Below are positions 5,937-9,036 of a DNA stretch of 9,036 nucleotides, in pieces. Made by a program: the position numbers and the translations under genes. The notes beneath the pieces are model-generated. The model was not told where the DNA came from. It saw nothing but the letters and a program-made list of their open reading frames with translations, and did not search any database. The stretch is from NCBI GenBank assembly GCA_015663065.1, contig DQSX01000137.1, positions 1 through 9,036 of the forward strand, given 5' to 3'. Position 1 is the first letter of the stretch. Each line of letters opens with the position of its first letter. The stretch is from Sulfurovum sp. GTDB taxonomy: Bacteria > Campylobacterota > Campylobacteria > Campylobacterales > Sulfurovaceae.

Positions 5937-6671
5937 CTAACTTTTATAAAATTGTTCATATGTGACTCTTGGTTTTACAACGATCGAAGGTACAGAGGTC
6001 GGACAGACTTCCTGACAGGCACCACAGCCTATACAACCCTCGTAGATCTCAGGTCTCTGTCCACCCCCTACATCTCTCACCATGGAGATGGCAGACATAG
6101 GGTTTGGTACAGGGCAGATATCTGCACAGAGTGTACAGGCTTTGCCTTCATAGGTATCGAACTTGGCCAGTACTTTCTCTTCGAGTTCTGTCACATTGGT
6201 TGTACTCTCAAGAAAGGCATGCATTTTGTCGTTGTAGCCTTTGGGAACAGGGGTTTTTGTAATACCCAGACAGGTATCCGGGAACGCCAGTACAGCGATA
6301 CCCATTTTAATATCTTCTGCTTTTTCTGTACCGTGATCCAAAGCACCGCTTGGACAGGCAAGTACACAGGGTACTGCATTACAGGCATAACATCCCCGCT
6401 CATTGGCATCAATATAGGGTGTACCTATACCATGCCCATGACCGATGTCCGCCAGTTTAATGGAGTGGTAAGGACATACCTGAAGACACTGTCCGCATTT
6501 GATACAAAGTGCAAGGAACTCTCTTTCGTTCACTGCACCGGGAGGACGCAGTCTGTTCTCTGCTTTTACTGCCATAGGAGAAAAAACAAATCCGCCTGCA
6601 AAGACAGCACCTAAAATACCCAGGGTGGAGTATTTTATGAATTCTCTTCTGTCAGTTTCAATATTTGCCAT
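5937..6671 (-). CDS. nosG: NosG, NapG-like Tat-exported polyferredoxin
   Basis: The 244-residue protein resembles the ferredoxin NapG of periplasmic nitrate reductase systems and is expected to pass electrons together with NosH. An N-terminal twin-arginine motif (DRREFIK, residues 7-13) precedes a hydrophobic stretch (about 15-33), indicating Tat export to the periplasmic face. Iron-sulfur motifs are C56-C59-C62-C66P, C94-C97-(x4)-C102-C106P, C179-C182-(x3)-C186P and C213-C216-C219-C223P. The third shows only three clustered cysteines; C134 is a possible fourth ligand, and this spacing also occurs in NapG. Start: ATG with AAAGGA overlapping the end of nosD. Next to nosC1 and nosH, and with nosR absent, it fits the menaquinol-to-NosZ electron route proposed for Campylobacterota. 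Confidence 0.92.
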   Translation of the reverse strand: MANIETDRREFIKYSTLGILGAVFAGGFVFSPMAVKAENRLRPPGAVNEREFLALCIKCGQCLQVCPYHSIKLADIGHGHGIGTPYIDANERGCYACNAVPCVLACPSGALDHGTEKAEDIKMGIAVLAFPDTCLGITKTPVPKGYNDKMHAFLESTTNVTELEEKVLAKFDTYEGKACTLCADICPVPNPMSAISMVRDVGGGQRPEIYEGCIGCGACQEVCPTSVPSIVVKPRVTYEQFYKS

Positions 6672-6674
6672 AAT

Positions 6675-7904
6675 CTATCCTTTCATATACTTTTTTTCAA
6701 TTTTTACTTTAGGCTCTTTGTCTTCCAGGAGAAAAAGAGGTTTGGTAAATGGTGCAAGTTTTGCCAAAAAATTCAACAGTGAGATCACAGGAGAAGCATA
6801 AAAGAACTTTACATCTTTGTTATAGACCCAGAGCTGATCAGCATACTGATACACCTTATGCGGTGTATCTCCCACATTGTCACCGTTGGAGTCGAAACCT
6901 TCATATTTGTCCCAGTAGTTTCCCACGATCTCATTGTCATTGGTCTTAGAGCCTCTGCTGTCATTGACAATATCTTCAATATTCCCCATAATGACATTGT
7001 CCTTGATAATGTTATTTTCACTCATGGAGTGAAAATGCAAAGCTTCTGAGTTGTAAATGACCTGGTTGCCTTCTATCCAGTTGTGGGTATCGGGTTCAAA
7101 TGGTGATCTGTCTATGTAGATTCCCTGAGCATTGTAAAGCACCGTATTGTTCCTTAGTACAAAGTTGGAAACATCTTTAAGTCCTATGCCCATACCGGTC
7201 GCACCCAAAGAACTCTTTACCACATTGCCTACTGCGGTAGTATCTTTGGAATACATAAAAAAGATACCCACAGAGTTGAACTGGTAGTGGTTGTTCTTGA
7301 CAAGGTTTTTTCCTGCATACATAAAGTGCAGTGAGTAGCGGCAGTATTCACCGCTGTTGTCGATGATCTGATTACCGTGTGAGTACCACACCACCATATC
7401 TCTTGATTTGTACAAAGTATTCTTTTTCACAATATTATCGTTGCTGTACCAGAGTCTTAACCCGTCACCACGCAGTCCCAGATCAATATCTTTGGATGTA
7501 ATGAAGTTATTTGAGATGATGGAGTTTTTGACCATCTGAAGATCAATACCAAAAAGACAGTCTTCTATCACACAGTCAGAGATCTCACACTGTGCACCTT
7601 CCATCATTTTAATCGCTGCATCCAGTGTGTCATGTCTCTCGCCCGAAGCAACGATCTTCAGGTTTTTCAAAGTGATGAAAGAACCTTTTGCCGTAATGAC
7701 AGTCCCTTTGCCTTCTCCATCTATGACCACACCCTCTTCTTTACCGACAATGGTCAGCGGTTTATCAATGACAATACTCCCCTTATAGACACCCGCAGGC
7801 AGTTTCAATATAGAACCGCTTGGTGCAGCATCTATGGCATCCTGCAGCACTGACCCCTGAAGGTAAGTGAAACATGTTAAAAAAGAGAGGAGTAAAAACC
7901 GCAT
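6675..7904 (-). CDS. nosD: NosD, periplasmic beta-helix protein for CuZ site assembly
   Basis: NosD works with the NosFY ABC transporter in maturing the tetranuclear copper-sulfur centre of NosZ. The 409-residue product has a short N-terminal signal peptide (about 1-17). It then shows repeated beta-helix coils rich in N-x-I/V patterns (for example ISNNFI, IEGNQVIYNSEALHFHS, IIKDNVI), typical of the CASH/parallel beta-helix fold. The family hallmark GNYWDKYEGFDSNGDNVGD lies near residue 330-350. The C-terminus after about residue 375 is hydrophobic then basic (KVKIEKKYMKG). Start choice: a TTG at 7905-7907 is also in frame, but the ATG at 7902-7904 is six bases from AAGGAT (7911-7916), while TTG is only three, so ATG is preferred. 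The ribosome site overlaps the nosB stop, suggesting coupled translation. Three bases separate its stop from nosG. Confidence 0.93.
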   Translation of the reverse strand: MRFLLLSFLTCFTYLQGSVLQDAIDAAPSGSILKLPAGVYKGSIVIDKPLTIVGKEEGVVIDGEGKGTVITAKGSFITLKNLKIVASGERHDTLDAAIKMMEGAQCEISDCVIEDCLFGIDLQMVKNSIISNNFITSKDIDLGLRGDGLRLWYSNDNIVKKNTLYKSRDMVVWYSHGNQIIDNSGEYCRYSLHFMYAGKNLVKNNHYQFNSVGIFFMYSKDTTAVGNVVKSSLGATGMGIGLKDVSNFVLRNNTVLYNAQGIYIDRSPFEPDTHNWIEGNQVIYNSEALHFHSMSENNIIKDNVIMGNIEDIVNDSRGSKTNDNEIVGNYWDKYEGFDSNGDNVGDTPHKVYQYADQLWVYNKDVKFFYASPVISLLNFLAKLAPFTKPLFLLEDKEPKVKIEKKYMKG

Positions 7905-7914
7905 CAACTGATCC

Positions 7915-8715
7915 TTAAGCCTTAGCTTCCGTATTCATTTCCGTCTCTCTCATTGCTTTTTGTTTTGCAAAGAAAGCAAGCAGACTCAAAAGAGAGATCG
8001 CTACAAGCATATAGAACCCGATAGTCGGATAGGAGTGCGTAATAAATTGTGCGATCTTACCATCTCCAAAGACTGTTGGCATAAAAGGTTTAATTTTGAA
8101 GGCACCCCAGTCATGCAGGTTATGTCCAAACCAGTAGAGCCAGTAAGAGTAATCCATAATGAATAGAAGTGGCAGTGATGCCGGGATCAGCATCATCAGA
8201 TTTAAGAGTTTTGAATTATACGCAATAAAAAGTATCATGATAGCAGATAAGAGAAGCAATGCATACGGCCCTATAGCACGCTCAAAATGTCCCCCTACCC
8301 ACATAGGATCCATTCCTACGTAGTGGTTGATCGTATTCATCTCATGGACTTCACCACTGTATCCGTCAAAGTGGAAAAATACAGGAATGCCTTCAGGAAA
8401 TGCCTCTTTTGGATAGTTCGGTGCTTCAAGGGATACTGCCCAGATAGGAAGAGAAGCGACACCAATCTCAGAGGAAGAGCTGATCATTTTTTCAAGATCA
8501 TTATGTGCCTCTTTTGGTGTTGTCACAGACTTGTATCGTCCCTGATTATAGAAGTTCCATACTTTTACAGCAATGGGTGATACTTCACTGCCTTTGCCCT
8601 CATCGATCTTATTCATTGTGCCATGATAGGTCACCATTGGAAAGGTAAAAGCAATCGTTAAAATAATTAAAGCCAATCCGGCAAATATCTTTGCTTTGGT
8701 AAAACTCGGATGCAT
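7915..8715 (-). CDS. nosB: NosB, membrane protein of clade II nos clusters, function unknown
   Basis: This 266-residue protein sits between nosZ and nosD, the place of nosB in Wolinella-type clusters; the family has no established biochemical role. Visible architecture is an N-terminal membrane helix (about 11-29), a periplasmic-sized soluble segment (about 30-146), two closely spaced helices (about 147-166 and 170-187), a polar loop, and a last helix (about 229-250) with a short charged tail. The loops hold a striking set of His, Met and aromatic residues: HYVGMDPMW and GGHFERA before helix 2, YWLYWFGHNLHDWGAF after helix 3, and THSYP before helix 4. These could bind copper or haem or contact quinol, which is inference only. 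Start: ATG with AAGGAG six bases upstream. It is preceded by its own candidate FNR-type promoter. The stop lies 10 bases before the nosD ATG. Confidence 0.8.
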   Translation of the reverse strand: MHPSFTKAKIFAGLALIILTIAFTFPMVTYHGTMNKIDEGKGSEVSPIAVKVWNFYNQGRYKSVTTPKEAHNDLEKMISSSSEIGVASLPIWAVSLEAPNYPKEAFPEGIPVFFHFDGYSGEVHEMNTINHYVGMDPMWVGGHFERAIGPYALLLLSAIMILFIAYNSKLLNLMMLIPASLPLLFIMDYSYWLYWFGHNLHDWGAFKIKPFMPTVFGDGKIAQFITHSYPTIGFYMLVAISLLSLLAFFAKQKAMRETEMNTEAKA

Positions 8716-8745
8716 TGTTTCTCCTTGTATAGTATAAATCCAAAT

Positions 8746-8751
8746 ATTATA
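8746..8751 (-). promoter_or_regulatory. -10 element of the nosB promoter
   Basis: The minus strand carries a perfect TATAAT within AGATTAGATATAATATTTGG. Transcription would start near 8739, giving a leader of about 24 bases that ends in an AAGGAG ribosome site (8721-8726) and the nosB ATG. No good -35 hexamer is present, as expected when a CRP/FNR-type activator sits over that position. With the box at 8774-8787 this forms a plausible internal operon promoter separating nosB and downstream genes from nosZ. Confidence 0.6.
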
Positions 8752-8773
8752 TCTAATCTTCTACTTTAATTCG

Positions 8774-8787
8774 TTGACAGACATCAA
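8774..8787 (-). promoter_or_regulatory. CRP/FNR-family binding box upstream of nosB
   Basis: The minus strand reads TTGATGTCTGTCAA, an inverted repeat TTGA-N6-TCAA that matches the E. coli FNR consensus TTGAT-N4-ATCAA at nine of ten positions. Its centre (8780.5) lies exactly 32 bases upstream of the centre of the TATAAT hexamer. That equals the -41.5 spacing of class II CRP/FNR-activated promoters. In Campylobacterota, nitrate, NO and N2O genes are controlled by CRP/FNR-type regulators of the Nss group, so one of these is the likely ligand. The regulator gene is not in the window. Confidence 0.65.
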
Positions 8788-8866
8788 TAAAAAATTTTTG
8801 CTTATAAAAATTATAAATATGAATTATTATTGTAGGGGTGAAGTTGTATTTTATAAGGTGTCTTTG

Positions 8867-8889
8867 CAAGCGGTAAAAGTGACCGCTTG
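8867..8889 (-). terminator. Second stem-loop in the nosZ-nosB gap
   Basis: CAAGCGGT and ACCGCTTG form a perfect 8-bp stem around a 7-base loop, three bases from the preceding hairpin. The minus-strand RNA continues with CAAAGACA, so there is no U-run. Two adjacent GC-rich stems in an otherwise AT-rich gap suggest a structured 3' end for the nosZ message. Whether it terminates, pauses or protects the transcript cannot be seen from sequence. Confidence 0.5.
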
Positions 8890-8892
8890 TTT

Positions 8893-8915
8893 GGACCTGC
8901 TGAAACAACAGGTCC
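8893..8915 (-). terminator. Stem-loop just after nosZ (partial terminator or mRNA 3'-end stabiliser)
   Basis: Read on the minus strand, GGACCTGTTG and CAGCAGGTCC form a 10-bp stem closed by a UUU loop, starting 13 bases after the nosZ stop codon. One pair is a U-G wobble. On the plus strand the same position would be a C-A mismatch, so the hairpin is better formed in the nosZ-sense RNA. No U-tract follows on the minus strand, so it is not a classical intrinsic terminator. An attenuating or processing and stabilising role at the nosZ 3' end is inferred. Confidence 0.55.
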
Positions 8916-8928
8916 TTTTGACGTATGA

Positions 8929-9036
8929 TTAAAAGAGGTTAGCGTTTTCGTCAACCCATTTAAAGTACTCAATAAGATCTTTGATCTCATCGTCTTTCAT
9001 ATGCTGATTAGGCATTTTAAGATTAAAGTAATCGAT
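8929..9036 (-). CDS. nosZ: Nitrous oxide reductase NosZ, C-terminal end (partial, continues beyond the window)
   Basis: Reading the minus strand from the window edge gives 35 codons and a TAA stop at 8929-8931. The peptide contains MPNQHMKDDEI and then DLIEYFKWVDENANLF. A Met-Pro-Asn segment followed by an acidic amphipathic helix and a 'YFKW' end is what the last part of a monohaem cytochrome c looks like, with one Met as likely axial ligand. Clade II NosZ of Campylobacterota carries such a cytochrome c domain fused at its C-terminus, and nosZ directly precedes nosB in those clusters. The catalytic CuZ and CuA regions and the CxxCH haem motif lie outside the window, so the assignment rests on this tail and on context. 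A separate small cytochrome c is the alternative. Confidence 0.8.
   Translation of the reverse strand: MDYFNLKMPNQHMKDDEIKDLIEYFKWVDENANLF

Noticed and set aside
5901..6614. Long plus-strand open frame opposite nosG
   Set aside because: It mirrors the Cys-rich coding pattern of nosG, which has four iron-sulfur motifs and fits the operon; the antisense product shows no domain.
6675..7907. TTG start for nosD one codon upstream of the ATG
   Set aside because: It lies only three bases from AAGGAT, too close for a good start, while the adjacent ATG has standard spacing.
8819..8932. A 37-codon plus-strand open frame spanning the two hairpins in the nosZ-nosB gap
   Set aside because: It has no ribosome site, no recognisable motif, and is antisense to the transcript with its sequence set by the hairpins.
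1..9036. tRNA or rRNA genes, CRISPR arrays, insertion sequences or phage genes
   Set aside because: No cloverleaf, spaced repeats, transposase or terminal inverted repeats were seen; the window is almost fully occupied by nos-related genes on one strand.

Overview
The window is the distal part of a nitrous oxide reductase (nos) gene cluster. All genes are on the minus strand, so transcription runs from high to low coordinates. Gene content and order match the clade II (c-type) nos clusters of Campylobacterota such as Wolinella, Sulfurimonas and Sulfurovum: nosZ, nosB, nosD, nosG, nosC1, nosC2, nosH, nosF, nosL, nosY. The moderately AT-rich composition, the lack of nosR and the use of NapG/NapH-like proteins with two monohaem cytochromes c instead also fit. 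A Sulfurovum- or Sulfurimonas-like host is an inference; nothing in the window fixes the genus.

Layout from right to left: 9036-8929 is the last 35 codons of nosZ, apparently the end of its fused C-terminal cytochrome c domain. 8928-8716 is a 213-bp intergenic region with two strong stem-loops just after nosZ and a well-formed promoter for nosB. That promoter has a TTGA-N6-TCAA CRP/FNR-type box with class II spacing to a perfect TATAAT. 8715-1951 is a very tight run of nine genes (nosB to nosY) with gaps of a few bases or overlaps. It continues with no room for a new promoter into a second NosL-like gene (1940-1434) and a stand-alone Aer/CetB-type PAS sensor (1432-908). After a 71-bp AT-rich gap with a tandem 10-bp repeat comes a third NosL-family gene (836-99). 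A 9-bp palindromic hairpin lies downstream (57-80).

How the genes work together (family knowledge plus inference): NosZ reduces N2O in the periplasm. NosG (Tat-exported polyferredoxin), NosH (membrane polyferredoxin) and the anchored cytochromes NosC1 and NosC2 probably form the route from menaquinol to NosZ, replacing NosR. NosD, NosF and NosY form the ABC-type machine for assembly of the copper-sulfur CuZ site. The lipoprotein NosL delivers copper. NosB is a membrane protein typical of these clusters with unknown function.

The less ordinary part is the tail: a NosL homologue lacking the copper motif, a methionine-rich NosL homologue with an extra C-terminal segment resembling a haem-less cytochrome c, and a redox-sensor PAS protein resembling the energy-taxis subunit CetB. 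Together they suggest an auxiliary copper-handling and redox-sensing module attached to the nos operon.
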